Program-made: the position numbers and the translations under genes
In this document: piece by piece, positions 1-8,933 of the stretch
Position numbering within the stretch: the stretch's first letter is position 1
How the letters are laid out: every line of letters begins with the position of its first letter
Origin: Lewinellaceae bacterium
GTDB taxonomy: Bacteria > Bacteroidota > Bacteroidia > Chitinophagales > Saprospiraceae
Direction of reading: 5' to 3'
DNA length: 64,000 bases
NCBI GenBank assembly: GCA_020636355.1
Contig: JACJYB010000002.1
Coordinates: 62,001-126,000 of the forward strand
The notes under the pieces: model-generated
The model's input: only the letters and a program-made list of their open reading frames with translations
The model's database searches: none
What the model was told of the DNA's origin: nothing

Positions 1-721
1 GCCCATCCTTTTGTTTGAAGTTAAAGATGGAACTTAATGCATTCCCTTCTGTCGCCGGAAAAGCGCTTGCATAAAAGTCTACTTCCCGGATGAAGTCAAC
101 ATTTATAATACCAGCAGGCCCACCTGATGACCCCTGGGTAGCAAAATGGTTGATATTGGGCACCTCGACATCATCCAGGTAAAAACGATTCTCGTTTGGC
201 GCGCCCCCTCTGATAATGAGGTCATTGCGAAAGGATACGGTGGAAGTCACTCCGGGCAGGCTTTGGATAACCCGCGATATATCACGGTTTCCACCTGGGC
301 TTCGCTTGATTTCTTCCGTACCGATGGTCCGGAGAGAGACAGGGCTTTCTTCCGTTTTATTAAATGGACTGGCTTGAACAACGACTTCCTGAAGGCTTTC
401 TGTTGCAGCTTCCAGGTTTACTTCGATAATGGCGGGTTGAGAATTGGTGACCTTAAGTTGATAAATGTATTTCTCCTTATAACCTAGGAAACTGATCTTC
501 AGGTCGTAAACCCCGGGCTCCAGGCCATCCAGCACAAATTCACCGTTTTCGTCGGTGATTTCACCCGTACCAGTGCACTCCAGCTGAACGGTAGCAAATG
601 GTATAGGATCCCGGTTGAAGGCATCTACAACCTTTCCGCGGATGATGCCGGATTGACTCCAAAGGGACAAGAAAAATCCGGTCAGTACAATGGTAAGAAC
701 AGCGCGAGACATCCTTTGCAT
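1..721 (-). CDS. TonB-dependent receptor, N-terminal part (cut by window edge)
   Basis: The reading frame stays open from a start near 721 to the left edge, giving about 240 residues of an outer-membrane receptor that takes up a substrate with energy from TonB. A hydrophobic signal peptide ends at about ...FLSLWSQS. A CarboxypepD_reg-like beta-sandwich follows (GKVVDAFNRDPIPFATVQ, then a DENGEFVLDGL turn), and then a plug domain (IQSLPGV, NDLIIRGGAPNENRFYLDDVEVPN). The barrel lies outside the window. ATG codons at 745, 721 and 712 are all possible starts; 721 or 712 gives the more normal signal peptide. It is divergent from the receptor at 801, with 79 bases between them. The substrate cannot be told. 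The family is clear; start and extent are uncertain. Confidence 0.88.
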   Translation of the reverse strand, partial: MQRMSRAVLTIVLTGFFLSLWSQSGIIRGKVVDAFNRDPIPFATVQLECTGTGEITDENGEFVLDGLEPGVYDLKISFLGYKEKYIYQLKVTNSQPAIIEVNLEAATESLQEVVVQASPFNKTEESPVSLRTIGTEEIKRSPGGNRDISRVIQSLPGVTSTVSFRNDLIIRGGAPNENRFYLDDVEVPNINHFATQGSSGGPAGIINVDFIREVDFYASAFPATEGNALSSIFNFKQKDG

Positions 722-800
722 AGCATAACGAGGTTGACAATGCATGAAATGAAAATTTGCTTATTTTGTTTACCTTAAGTCCTGTTTAAACTCCGGGTTA

Positions 801-3617
801 ATGAAGAAGCTAGGTTTTACCACTTGGTGCTTGATGCTACCAATTCTACTCTCGGCACAAGTGGTCATCAAGGGTGGCGTTTATGACAAGTCCAATGGAG
901 ACCCTTTGATCGGGGCTAATATCATCATCAAAGGGACCTCCACCGGAACGACAGCAGATTTCGATGGATCTTTTGAATTAAAGGTGGATGGCATCCCGGT
1001 AACCCTGACTATCTCCTATACCGGTTATGAGTCCATGGATCTGGAGATCACCGAAGAGATGGATAAATTCACCATCGAACTGGAAGAAGCCAGCCTGACG
1101 ATGGCCACGGTGGAAGTGCGTGGTCAACGGATTTCTGACAAGCAAAAAGCTTCTCCACTGACTGTGGAATCCATGGATTTACTGGCCATCAAACAGACCC
1201 CTGCAGACAATTTCTACGATGGACTGGGTACGCTCAAAGGCGTGGACCTGACGGCAGCCAGTCTTGGATTCAAGATCATCAATACCCGGGGATTTAATTC
1301 GACCAGCCCAGTGCGATCGTTGCAGATCATCGATGGGGTGGACAACCAGGCCCCAGGCCTCAATTTTTCGCTAGGCAACTTCTTGGGAACCAGCGATCTG
1401 GATGTCTTAAAAGTGGACCTGATCCAGGGTGCAAGTTCGGCTTTTTACGGCCCGAATGCCTTTAATGGCGTTATCAGTATGACCACCAAAGATCCCTTCT
1501 ACCAGAAAGGGCTGTCTGCTTCCGTGAAGGGAGGAGAGCGAGCGCTGTTTGAAGGGGCCATCCGTTGGGCTGACGCCATTAAGAACGATGCAGGCAAAGA
1601 CGTTTTCGGTTATAAACTCAATTTCTTCTATTTGCGGGCTGATGACTGGCTGGCAAATAACTACGACCCGATCTCGAACTCCATCAGCACGGCAGATAAT
1701 CCCGGCAGATTTGATGCTGTTAATATTTATGGTGATGAATATCAGGCAGGCACGGACCTTTCGACAGCCCCACCCTGGCGATATCCGGGCCTGGGCGTTT
1801 GGTACCGTACCGGATACCGGGAGGAAGATCTGGTTGACTACAATACCCGAAACATCAAGGCCAATGCTGCATTGCACCTGAGACTTCAGCCCCAAAAAGA
1901 GGCAGAATCTCCCGAACTGATCCTTTCCGGTAATTTTGGCAACGGGACAACCGTCTATCAGGGGGATAACCGCTTCAGCTTGAAGAACATCCTGTTTTTC
2001 CAGGGGCGATTGGAGCTGCGTAAGCGGGACAAATATTTTATCCGTGCATACTTCACCGAGGATGATGCCGGTGATTCCTATGACCCTTATTTTACAGCGC
2101 TTCGTCTTCAGGACCGGTCCAAAAATAATTTTGACTGGGCTTCCGATTACATCCAGTTCTACCGGAACAATTTTGAAAAAAAGGCCAATGAACTGGGCTA
2201 TCCCAAATTACAGACGATCATAAACCCGGATGGCACATTCTCTTTCTCTTTTGATCAGGCTGCTGCTGATGCCTGGCTGCTCCAATATCATGATACCCTG
2301 GTAAACTGGCATACGCGGTCAGAAGGTTATGCCAATACACAAAATCCCGCTCATCCTACTGTCAATGCCAATTTTCTGCGGCCAGGCACTCCGGAATTTG
2401 AGCAGGCTTTCCGGGAAATAACCTCAAGCTTATCCAATACCGAGGAAGGAGGCACCCGTTTCTACGATCGTTCCGCTTTGTACCACGTCCATGGAGAATA
2501 CGACTTCCAGCCCACCTGGATTGATAAATGGGTTGTCGGGGCCAATGCCCGGCTTTATACCCCCCAATCGAAAGGAACCATTTTCTACGATACGGCCGAC
2601 GTCAAAATCACCAATTTTGAGTATGGGGTTTACACCGGAGGGGAGAAACATTGGAATGATAACACCTGGACCCTGAGTGCTACTATCCGGATGGATAAAA
2701 ATCAAAACTTTAATTACCTCTTTTCCCCTGCTGCCTCCCTGGTATACAAGCCAAGAGCAAATAACTATTTAAGAATCAGCTTCTCTTCAGCCATCCGAAA
2801 TCCCACATTGACCGATCAATACCTGAATCTCGATGTCGGAAGAGCTACCCTGGCCGGCAACTTGAACGGAGTAGAAAATCTGATTACCCTTAATTCATTT
2901 AACGAATACCGCAGGAAGCTTGATTTGAATGAACTGGTCTATTTCAATATTGATCCGGTTCGGCCGGAAAAGGTCAAGACTGCAGAATTTGGATATCGCA
3001 CTACCCTATGGAATAAAATATACTTGGACGCCGGCTATTATTACAGCATCTACAATGACTTTTTGGGTTTTAATATTGGTTTGGATGCTCAATTCGACCC
3101 TACCTCCGGGCTGCCATCCAGAATTAAAGCGTATAGGTATGCAGCCAATTCTTCCAATCAGGTAACGACCCAGGGCGCCAACATCGGATTGAATTATTAC
3201 TTCGCCAATTACTTCGCCATTAATGGAAATTATTCCTGGAACCGGCTGAACAAGACCTTTGAGGATGACCCGATTATACCGGCGTTTAACACACCGGAAC
3301 ACAAATACAATATCGGATTTTCCGGACGGGACGTCATCTGGAAACTCGGTAAAGGCAGTGTTAAAAACTTTGGATTTAACATCAACTACAAGTGGATTGA
3401 AGGATTTGTCTTTGAAGGATCCCCACAGTTTACCGGGATTATTCCCAGCTACGACTTATTGGATGCGCAGGTCAACTGGACGATACCAAAACTGGATTTA
3501 ACCATAAAGCTGGGGGCTTCTAATCTTTTGAACAATAAGCAATTCCAAACTTATGGTGGCCCACGCATCGGAAGACTTGCATATATTTCGTTTCTCTATG
3601 AAAACAAGAAAAATTAA
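801..3617 (+). CDS. TonB-dependent outer-membrane receptor
   Basis: Complete receptor of 938 residues. A signal peptide ends at LLSAQ (about residue 20). A CarboxypepD_reg-like domain spans about 22-100 (GGVYDKSNGDPLIGANI, TADFDGSFEL), the plug about 115-235 (IINTRGFNSTSPVRSLQIID, VDLIQGASSAFYGPNAFNGV), and the rest is a 22-strand-type barrel rich in aromatic and Asn/Asp-rich turns that ends with an ISFLYENKKN strand. It has no SusD partner next to it, so it is probably not a polysaccharide SusC; this is inferred from context only. The next gene, a secreted hydrolase-like T9SS cargo, starts 69 bases downstream on the same strand and may be co-transcribed. The substrate is unknown. Confidence 0.93.
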   Translation: MKKLGFTTWCLMLPILLSAQVVIKGGVYDKSNGDPLIGANIIIKGTSTGTTADFDGSFELKVDGIPVTLTISYTGYESMDLEITEEMDKFTIELEEASLTMATVEVRGQRISDKQKASPLTVESMDLLAIKQTPADNFYDGLGTLKGVDLTAASLGFKIINTRGFNSTSPVRSLQIIDGVDNQAPGLNFSLGNFLGTSDLDVLKVDLIQGASSAFYGPNAFNGVISMTTKDPFYQKGLSASVKGGERALFEGAIRWADAIKNDAGKDVFGYKLNFFYLRADDWLANNYDPISNSISTADNPGRFDAVNIYGDEYQAGTDLSTAPPWRYPGLGVWYRTGYREEDLVDYNTRNIKANAALHLRLQPQKEAESPELILSGNFGNGTTVYQGDNRFSLKNILFFQGRLELRKRDKYFIRAYFTEDDAGDSYDPYFTALRLQDRSKNNFDWASDYIQFYRNNFEKKANELGYPKLQTIINPDGTFSFSFDQAAADAWLLQYHDTLVNWHTRSEGYANTQNPAHPTVNANFLRPGTPEFEQAFREITSSLSNTEEGGTRFYDRSALYHVHGEYDFQPTWIDKWVVGANARLYTPQSKGTIFYDTADVKITNFEYGVYTGGEKHWNDNTWTLSATIRMDKNQNFNYLFSPAASLVYKPRANNYLRISFSSAIRNPTLTDQYLNLDVGRATLAGNLNGVENLITLNSFNEYRRKLDLNELVYFNIDPVRPEKVKTAEFGYRTTLWNKIYLDAGYYYSIYNDFLGFNIGLDAQFDPTSGLPSRIKAYRYAANSSNQVTTQGANIGLNYYFANYFAINGNYSWNRLNKTFEDDPIIPAFNTPEHKYNIGFSGRDVIWKLGKGSVKNFGFNINYKWIEGFVFEGSPQFTGIIPSYDLLDAQVNWTIPKLDLTIKLGASNLLNNKQFQTYGGPRIGRLAYISFLYENKKN

Positions 3618-3686
3618 TTTCCTATACTTGCAAGGATGAAGTTTTACATCTTATTGCATGTCAACAAGCTAAAAAACTCTTGGTAT

Positions 3687-5267
3687 ATGAACTTTAAATA
3701 TTTTACTCCTTTCCTGGCTTTATTGCTCCTCGTTTTCGCCGGCCGGGTTAATGCTCAGCGTTACCTGGCCCCCGTCTTCGAATCGGTGAATGTGGCAAAA
3801 GATGCCCCCTATGGTGCCAATTATACGGTGCAGTATTATTCTACCGTCGGCAAACCGGTGCTCCAACCTTTAACCATGGACATATACGCTCCATCCGGAG
3901 ATACCATCACTGAACGCCCTTTGGTATTGATATTTCACACCGGAAACTTTTTACCCCAAGGGCTTAATGGTGGTGTGACCGGAGTAAAGTCCGATTCCTC
4001 CGATGTGGAAATAGCCACACGTTTAGCCAAAATGGGATATATAGCAGCGTCATGCGACTATCGTCTGGGATGGAATCCTATTGCTGTCACACAGGAAGAA
4101 CGAACCAATACCCTGATTAATGCCGCTTACCGCGGCGTACAGGATGCAAGAACTGCCATTCGATTTTTCCGTGCCAGTTATGAGCAAGGCAATCCATATG
4201 GCATTGACACCTCGAGAATTGTACTATGGGGAATCGGCACCGGTGGATACATTACCCTGGCAGCAGCTACGCTTGATAAATACACAGATGTTCTGATTCC
4301 AAAATTCATCGGATCGGATGTTACTGGAGATGGATTATCAGATCCAATGGTCATTGAACCGATCAATGGAGACATTTGGGGTACATCATACGGTTTATTG
4401 CCAAATGCAAGCGGTGGCTTGGACACCTTCTGCATCCCTAATTTCGAAGGGTACAGTAGCGATTTTGACCTTTGCGTCAATGTTGGTGGTGCTTTAGGTG
4501 ACACGTCCTGGCTTGATGCCACCGATCCTCCAATGATCGGGGTTCAGGTGCCGACCGATCCTCTTGCTCCCTATAAAGAAAGAATATTGCTAGTGCCCAC
4601 TCCTAAAGGTTATGAAAATGTCGTTGAGGTTCAGGGTGCTTACCTGGTTATTCAAAAGGCAAACGAACTTGGCAACAATCAGGCGATGATTGACGCCAAT
4701 ATAGATGACCCGATCACCCAGGTGATCAATACCAGAAATGATGGCCTGGAAGGGTTGTGCCCGCTGATAGGCCGTCTTCCTGAAGACAGTTCGCCCTGGA
4801 GCTGGTGGAGTGTGGAATATTGGTCGCAAGTGGCCAGTCCATTCTGTGGCACCATGGAACCGCCTGCTTGTAGTTTCCATACCGTGGGTTTGCAATCCAA
4901 TCCGGATATGTCTCCGGCCAAAGGTCGCAGCTACATTGATACCATCATGGCCTATTATGCTCCACGGGCAGCAGCCGTCCTGGGACTGAATGCCACATCT
5001 TCGATCGATCTGATTTCCGGTCAGGATGTTCAGTTGCGCATCTCTCCGAATCCGGCAAGCGGTCGGCTTCGTATTCAGACCAGCTATGAAAAACCGATTC
5101 TGGATGCCGGAATTTACAACCTGGCCGGCATGGAAATTCACCGTAAAAGCGGACTGAATACCAATGATCTGGAATTTGACCGGGGCAACCTGCCGGCAGG
5201 CACTTACTTACTCCGTCTCCGGTTCCAGGCAGGGGTGGTAACACAAAAGATCGTCTTTGTAGATTGA
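3687..5267 (+). CDS. Secreted alpha/beta-hydrolase-like protein with T9SS type A sorting tail, nucleophile lost
   Basis: About 526 residues from the ATG at 3687. This start is chosen because it begins a clean signal peptide (MNFKYFTPFLALLLLVFAGR... ending VNAQ); the frame also stays open 51 bases further upstream. The fold resembles carboxylesterase-like hydrolases: a LVLIFHTG strand, MGYIAASCDYRLG, a helix RGVQDARTAIRFFR and a nucleophile-elbow region. The elbow reads GIGTG (residues 182-186) where active family members have GxSxG, so the catalytic serine is Gly here. The last 80 or so residues form a Por secretion-system type A tail (ISPNPASGRLRI, GIYNLAGMEI, LPAGTYLLRL). It is expected to be exported by T9SS and either surface bound or released. 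A non-enzymatic binding role is inferred. Confidence 0.82.
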   Translation: MNFKYFTPFLALLLLVFAGRVNAQRYLAPVFESVNVAKDAPYGANYTVQYYSTVGKPVLQPLTMDIYAPSGDTITERPLVLIFHTGNFLPQGLNGGVTGVKSDSSDVEIATRLAKMGYIAASCDYRLGWNPIAVTQEERTNTLINAAYRGVQDARTAIRFFRASYEQGNPYGIDTSRIVLWGIGTGGYITLAAATLDKYTDVLIPKFIGSDVTGDGLSDPMVIEPINGDIWGTSYGLLPNASGGLDTFCIPNFEGYSSDFDLCVNVGGALGDTSWLDATDPPMIGVQVPTDPLAPYKERILLVPTPKGYENVVEVQGAYLVIQKANELGNNQAMIDANIDDPITQVINTRNDGLEGLCPLIGRLPEDSSPWSWWSVEYWSQVASPFCGTMEPPACSFHTVGLQSNPDMSPAKGRSYIDTIMAYYAPRAAAVLGLNATSSIDLISGQDVQLRISPNPASGRLRIQTSYEKPILDAGIYNLAGMEIHRKSGLNTNDLEFDRGNLPAGTYLLRLRFQAGVVTQKIVFVD

Positions 5268-5300
5268 TACTTGTTCGAAGAATATAATAGATTCATTTCA

Positions 5301-5332
5301 GGGTTTCCTAATTTTGGGAAACCCTTTTTTTT
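5301..5332 (+). terminator. Rho-independent terminator after the hydrolase-like gene
   Basis: Perfect 8-bp stem GGGTTTCC / GGAAACCC (5301-5308 with 5317-5324) followed by eight T. It lies 33 bases after the stop of the T9SS cargo gene and before the lipoprotein gene. Confidence 0.9.
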
Positions 5333-5352
5333 GGTAAATAAACCATTGGATA

Positions 5353-5745
5353 ATGAAAGCTAAATACATCCGACTCAGCCTATTCGGCATCTTAATCTCG
5401 TTTATCATCACCGCCTGCAGTAGCTCCAGGAAGAGCACTATGCCCGTAGTTTTTGACCCGGCTGGTAATTGGAACTATACGGTGTCCAATACCCCGATGG
5501 GTACCATTACCGGCACGCTGAATTTAATGAATGACGGAGTGCACTGGACAGCAAAAATGTCTTCATCTCTCGGTGTAATGCCGGTCGAAAACCTGGAAAT
5601 TTCCGAGCGTATGATTAAGGCAAGGTTGACCTATGATGGTTCTCCAATCCGGTTGGAAGGCAATTTCGACACGGACCAAAGTCTTAAAGGGAGTATTCTG
5701 AGTGATTACGGATCTTTTCCTCTGACGGCAACAAAAGCCAATTAA
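5353..5745 (+). CDS. Small putative lipoprotein
   Basis: 130 residues. A lipobox-type signal (LISFIITACSSS, Cys at about residue 22) predicts a lipid-anchored periplasmic or outer-membrane protein. The rest is a short beta-rich domain (WNYTVSNTPMGTITGTLNL, MPVENLEISERMIKARLTY, IRLEGNFDTDQSLKGSI), which looks like a calycin-like or META-like small barrel. Several Bacteroidota proteins with the pattern 'V.GtWtf..tp.G...g.l.l' share this shape, but no function is known to me. It sits between two terminators, so it is probably a single-gene unit that ends at the hairpin at 5779-5826. Confidence 0.7.
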   Translation: MKAKYIRLSLFGILISFIITACSSSRKSTMPVVFDPAGNWNYTVSNTPMGTITGTLNLMNDGVHWTAKMSSSLGVMPVENLEISERMIKARLTYDGSPIRLEGNFDTDQSLKGSILSDYGSFPLTATKAN

Positions 5746-5778
5746 ATCGGAATTAACATCCGAATATTGACCCGCTAT

Positions 5779-5826
5779 AAAAAAGAAACAGGCTTACCGG
5801 GTATCGGCAAGCCTGTTTCTTTTTTA
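5779..5826. terminator. Bidirectional terminator between the lipoprotein gene and ilvE
   Basis: Long stem AAAAAAGAAACAGGCTT / AAGCCTGTTTCTTTTTT around a loop of about 13 bases. The A-run on one side and T-run on the other let it stop transcripts from both converging genes. Confidence 0.92.
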
Positions 5827-5842
5827 GGCACCTTATCTGGCA

Positions 5843-6919
5843 TCAAGCCATTTCGACTGGGTGCTCAATGGGCACTACCCATCCAAATTTATCCTCAATT
5901 AGGCCATGCCGGATTTGTTCAAGGGTTTGCTTTAGCTTGAACGACATATCCCAATTTGACTCATTAAAATGTATATCCAAAGCCCCATAGGTCAACAAAC
6001 TGACCTGGGATGCGACGGCTGCCGTACCGGAACCAAATATCTCAATAAGATTCCCCTCCCGGTAAGCATCAGCGACTTCATCGATGGAAATCGGCCGCTC
6101 CTCAACCGCATAGCCCCAGTCGTTCAGAATATGAATGAAACTGTTTCTGGTGATTCCTTTCAAAATAGCGCCATCAGTCGCTGGTGTAACGATTTTATCT
6201 TTGAACACAAAGAACAGGTTCATCGTACCCACCTCCTGAATATACTTGAACTCATGGGCATCCATCCACATCACCTGATCATATCCTTTCTCACGTGCCA
6301 GCCGGGCAGGAAGCAAGGAAGCTGCATAGTTACCTGCTGTTTTGGCTTCTCCGGTACCGCCTGCAACAGCGCGTACAAAATGATCTTCCACGATGAGTTT
6401 CACCGGTTTGGAATAATAAGGTCCTACCGGCAAAGCAAGGATTAAAAATTTATAGGTCTGCGATGCGGCGACTCCGATGAATTCATCCGTAGCGAACATC
6501 AGCGGACGCAGGTAAAGGGAGCTCCCGGGTTCGGTAGGAATCCACTCCCGCTCCAAGGACACCAGCGCATCCAGCGCCTGAAGGAACAATTCTTCAGGGA
6601 TATCCGGCATGGACATGCGCGCTCCTGATGCATTCATCCTTTTAGCATGCATTTCCGGCCTGAAAAGAACCGGGTGGCCTTCATGATCAGCAAACGCCTT
6701 CATCCCTTCAAAAATAGACTGTCCGTAATGAAGGGCTAGATTGGCCGGATGGATTGCTAGTGGCTCCACAGGCCGAATGTTTGGATTTGTCCACGCGCCG
6801 TCAATGTAATCCGCTTCAAACATGTGATCCGAAAACACCTTTCCGAACGGAATATTCTTAAAATCAACGCCAGGTAACCGTGAATCTTTGGTTTTATTTA
6901 CCTTAATCTGATAGGCCAT
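5843..6919 (-). CDS. ilvE: Branched-chain amino acid aminotransferase
   Basis: 358 residues, the usual length for the longer fold-type IV class (like TIGR01123 proteins). It transfers the amino group between glutamate and the keto acids of leucine, isoleucine and valine in the cytoplasm, using PLP. Visible landmarks are HYGQSIFEGMKAF (residues 64-76), the Schiff-base lysine in GGTGEAKTAGNYAAS (K193), and KYIQEVGTMNLFFV (225-238), which holds the catalytic Glu and a phosphate-binding turn. It begins with an ATG at 6919 and appears to be a single-gene unit; no other ilv or leu gene is in the window. Confidence 0.96.
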   Translation of the reverse strand: MAYQIKVNKTKDSRLPGVDFKNIPFGKVFSDHMFEADYIDGAWTNPNIRPVEPLAIHPANLALHYGQSIFEGMKAFADHEGHPVLFRPEMHAKRMNASGARMSMPDIPEELFLQALDALVSLEREWIPTEPGSSLYLRPLMFATDEFIGVAASQTYKFLILALPVGPYYSKPVKLIVEDHFVRAVAGGTGEAKTAGNYAASLLPARLAREKGYDQVMWMDAHEFKYIQEVGTMNLFFVFKDKIVTPATDGAILKGITRNSFIHILNDWGYAVEERPISIDEVADAYREGNLIEIFGSGTAAVASQVSLLTYGALDIHFNESNWDMSFKLKQTLEQIRHGLIEDKFGWVVPIEHPVEMA

Positions 6920-7033
6920 AGGGACTGTTTTGGTTAAATTTACAAATAATCACTTTACATTTCAATCCGTTATAATTACCGGTTATTTTAATATATAACT
7001 GGCTTCTTTGACAGCAGTCCAAAATAAAATTTT

Positions 7034-7462
7034 ATGAATAATGCATTTTCGGTGCCAATTTATTCCCTTTCTGAATCCAATCCGGAATTAATTTCCTCAC
7101 TGGGGGCAGGTAAAAAGGGATTGTTTGTCCTTATTTCAGACGTGGATTGGGCAAAATTTGATGCATTTATTGCAAAAATTCTCAAAGCAATTGACTTTGA
7201 TATCGAAAAGGATGTGTGTATATTCCCTGTATCCGTTGGAAAAACACTAGCCTGGTCCGATCTGGATGGTTATCCTTCCTGGAGTCATCTTTGGATTGCC
7301 GGGGAAAAGTTGCTTTCAGTTAATATGGATATTCAGCCTTACCAATGGGTATCGATCCATCAAAAGCATATTATCTTTACCCATGCAATTGCACAAATTG
7401 AAAGCAACGCATCCTACAAAAAATTGCTTTGGGATGCTTTACGAATGATGTTTATAGAATGA
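7034..7462 (+). CDS. Conserved-looking small protein of unknown function upstream of rdgB
   Basis: 142 residues, ATG start, no signal peptide and no membrane segment. I do not recognise the family. Visible: a hydrophobic strand GLFVLISDVDWAKFD, a helix AFIAKILKAIDFDIEKDVCIF, a Trp-rich centre (SWSHLWIAGEK, YQWVSIHQKHIIFTHAIAQIE) and a final amphipathic helix KKLLWDALRMMF. It ends 7 bases before rdgB, so the two are very probably co-transcribed, which suggests a cytoplasmic nucleotide or DNA role by association only. Its AT-rich wobble use resembles the start of rdgB. Real gene: likely. Function: none proposed. Confidence 0.72.
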   Translation: MNNAFSVPIYSLSESNPELISSLGAGKKGLFVLISDVDWAKFDAFIAKILKAIDFDIEKDVCIFPVSVGKTLAWSDLDGYPSWSHLWIAGEKLLSVNMDIQPYQWVSIHQKHIIFTHAIAQIESNASYKKLLWDALRMMFIE

Positions 7463-7469
7463 AAGGCTA

Positions 7470-8060
7470 ATGCGTTTAATATTTGCTACACATAATCCAA
7501 ACAAAGTCCGAGAAATTCAGGCTATCGTACCCTCCTACATAAAAATTCAAAGTCTGGCTGAGTTAGACTATAATACGCCAATCATTGAATCCGGATACAA
7601 TCTGGAGGAGAATGCCCTGATGAAAGCGAAAACTGTCTACGACCAATTCAAACGCGCCTGTTTCTCGGAAGACACAGGCTTGGAAATAGCTGCTTTACAC
7701 GGTGCCCCAGGGGTGCATTCGGCCCGATATGCCGGGGAGAACGCCACGGATAAAGAGAATGTGCAAAAGGTCCTGGCTCAGTTGGGTGATGAGCCCAATC
7801 GCAAAGCCCGGTTCCGGACCATCCTGGCCCTGGTCATGTCGCCTGAAGAAATTTACATGTTCGAAGGATTATGTATTGGCAATATTCTTATGGGCCCGCA
7901 GGGCGTACATGGTTTCGGTTATGATCCGATCTTCCAGCCAAATGGATACGAAAAGACCTTCGGAGAAATGACTTCATCCGAGAAACAGGCGATTAGCCAC
8001 CGGACCCATGCATTTGAAAAAATGAACTCGTTCTTGGTCAGATATAGAAGTCCAAGATAA
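7470..8060 (+). CDS. rdgB: RdgB/HAM1 non-canonical purine NTP pyrophosphatase
   Basis: 196 residues, the normal length. It hydrolyses dITP, ITP and XTP to the monophosphate and pyrophosphate, cleaning the nucleotide pool. Family motifs are all present: FATHNPNKVREIQ at the N-terminus (residues 4-16), the metal-binding SEDTGLEI (about 67-74), GAPGVHSARYAGE, the base-recognition stretch GFGYDPIFQPNGYEKTFGEM and the closing SHR. It follows the small unknown gene by 7 bases. Its last 23 bases overlap the 3' end of the converging prenyltransferase gene. Confidence 0.96.
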   Translation: MRLIFATHNPNKVREIQAIVPSYIKIQSLAELDYNTPIIESGYNLEENALMKAKTVYDQFKRACFSEDTGLEIAALHGAPGVHSARYAGENATDKENVQKVLAQLGDEPNRKARFRTILALVMSPEEIYMFEGLCIGNILMGPQGVHGFGYDPIFQPNGYEKTFGEMTSSEKQAISHRTHAFEKMNSFLVRYRSPR

Positions 8061-8904
8061 CCAGGGTTCCAAAGACGACACTTGCTATCCCGTTAAAAGT
8101 AAAAAAAGCAAGATTCACTTTTGCCAGACCATATTTATTGATAATGCGGTGTTGGTAGATCAGCATAAAAATAAACAGACAGACGCCAAACCAGAATAAG
8201 AGAAAAAGGGATGGATAAACCCGCACCATAAAATATCCGGTGATCATCAAAATTGTGCCGGAAAGCAGATGAATGATCCGAGCGTATCCAAGTGCTCTGT
8301 CTTTTCCTAACCAAGCAGGAATCGATTTGAGATGAAGTGATTTATCGATCTCTTCATCTTGCAATGCATAAATTATGTCAAAGCCCGATACCCAGAGGAG
8401 AACAACCATACCCAGCAAAATAGGCCAAGCGGCAAAATGTCCTGTTACAGCGAGGTACGCGCCAACGGGTGCAAGTCCCAGCCCAGCACCTAGGACAAAA
8501 TGCGAAAGCGGCGTGATCCGCTTCATATAGCTATAACCCAAAATAACGGCCAGGGCTACGGGTGAAAGGATAAAACACCAGGTATTGATGAAATAGGTGG
8601 CGGTAATAAACAGTGTTACATTAAGAGCAATGAACCAACCTACTGACTTTCTGGACAAAATACCCGAAGGTAACTCCCGATTGCTGGTCCGTGGGTTCTT
8701 GGCGTCAAATTCCTGGTCGGCCCACCGGTTAAAAGCCATGGCAGAATTTCGCGCCGTGACCATGCAGATCAATACCAAGGCCAATAATTTCCATGGAAAA
8801 CCGCCGGATACATCCTGAAAGCCCAGGAAAAACCCAACCAATGCAAATGGAAGTGCAAATACCGTATGGCTAATCTTTACCAGGGAGAAAAAGTTCCGGA
8901 CCAC
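8038..8904 (-). CDS. mqnP: UbiA-family prenyltransferase, probably MqnP of menaquinone synthesis
   Basis: 288 residues, about eight to nine membrane helices. Two Asp-rich motifs of the UbiA superfamily bind Mg and the prenyl diphosphate: NRWADQEFD and DIIYALQDEEID. The shape and the motif variants fit the 'UbiA-like' group that includes MqnP, which prenylates a 6-amino-6-deoxyfutalosine-derived naphthoate; 4-hydroxybenzoate use is unlikely in a menaquinone-only phylum. UbiE/MenG at 57.9 kb would act later in the same pathway. The start is GTG at 8904, because the frame meets a TAG 15 bases further upstream and no ATG lies between. A perfect palindrome lies 6 bases upstream of that GTG. Confidence 0.85.
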   Translation of the reverse strand: MVRNFFSLVKISHTVFALPFALVGFFLGFQDVSGGFPWKLLALVLICMVTARNSAMAFNRWADQEFDAKNPRTSNRELPSGILSRKSVGWFIALNVTLFITATYFINTWCFILSPVALAVILGYSYMKRITPLSHFVLGAGLGLAPVGAYLAVTGHFAAWPILLGMVVLLWVSGFDIIYALQDEEIDKSLHLKSIPAWLGKDRALGYARIIHLLSGTILMITGYFMVRVYPSLFLLFWFGVCLFIFMLIYQHRIINKYGLAKVNLAFFTFNGIASVVFGTLVILDFYI

Positions 8905-8910
8905 TATTGC

Positions 8911-8928
8911 TTCGTTTACCTAAACGAA
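8911..8928. promoter_or_regulatory. 18-base perfect palindrome just before the prenyltransferase start
   Basis: TTCGTTTA-CC-TAAACGAA, two 8-base arms with a 2-base spacer. It lies between a terminator and the GTG start, where an operator or a translation-blocking hairpin would sit. What binds it is unknown. Confidence 0.5.
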
Positions 8929-8933
8929 CATAT

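Noticed and set aside
1407..1895. Open frame of 162 codons antisense to the TonB receptor
   Set aside because: It is fully inside a clear coding sequence, has no known motif and its codon use follows the opposite strand.
4590..5141. Open frame of 183 codons antisense to the hydrolase-like gene
   Set aside because: Lies wholly inside a recognised cargo gene; no domain or start context.
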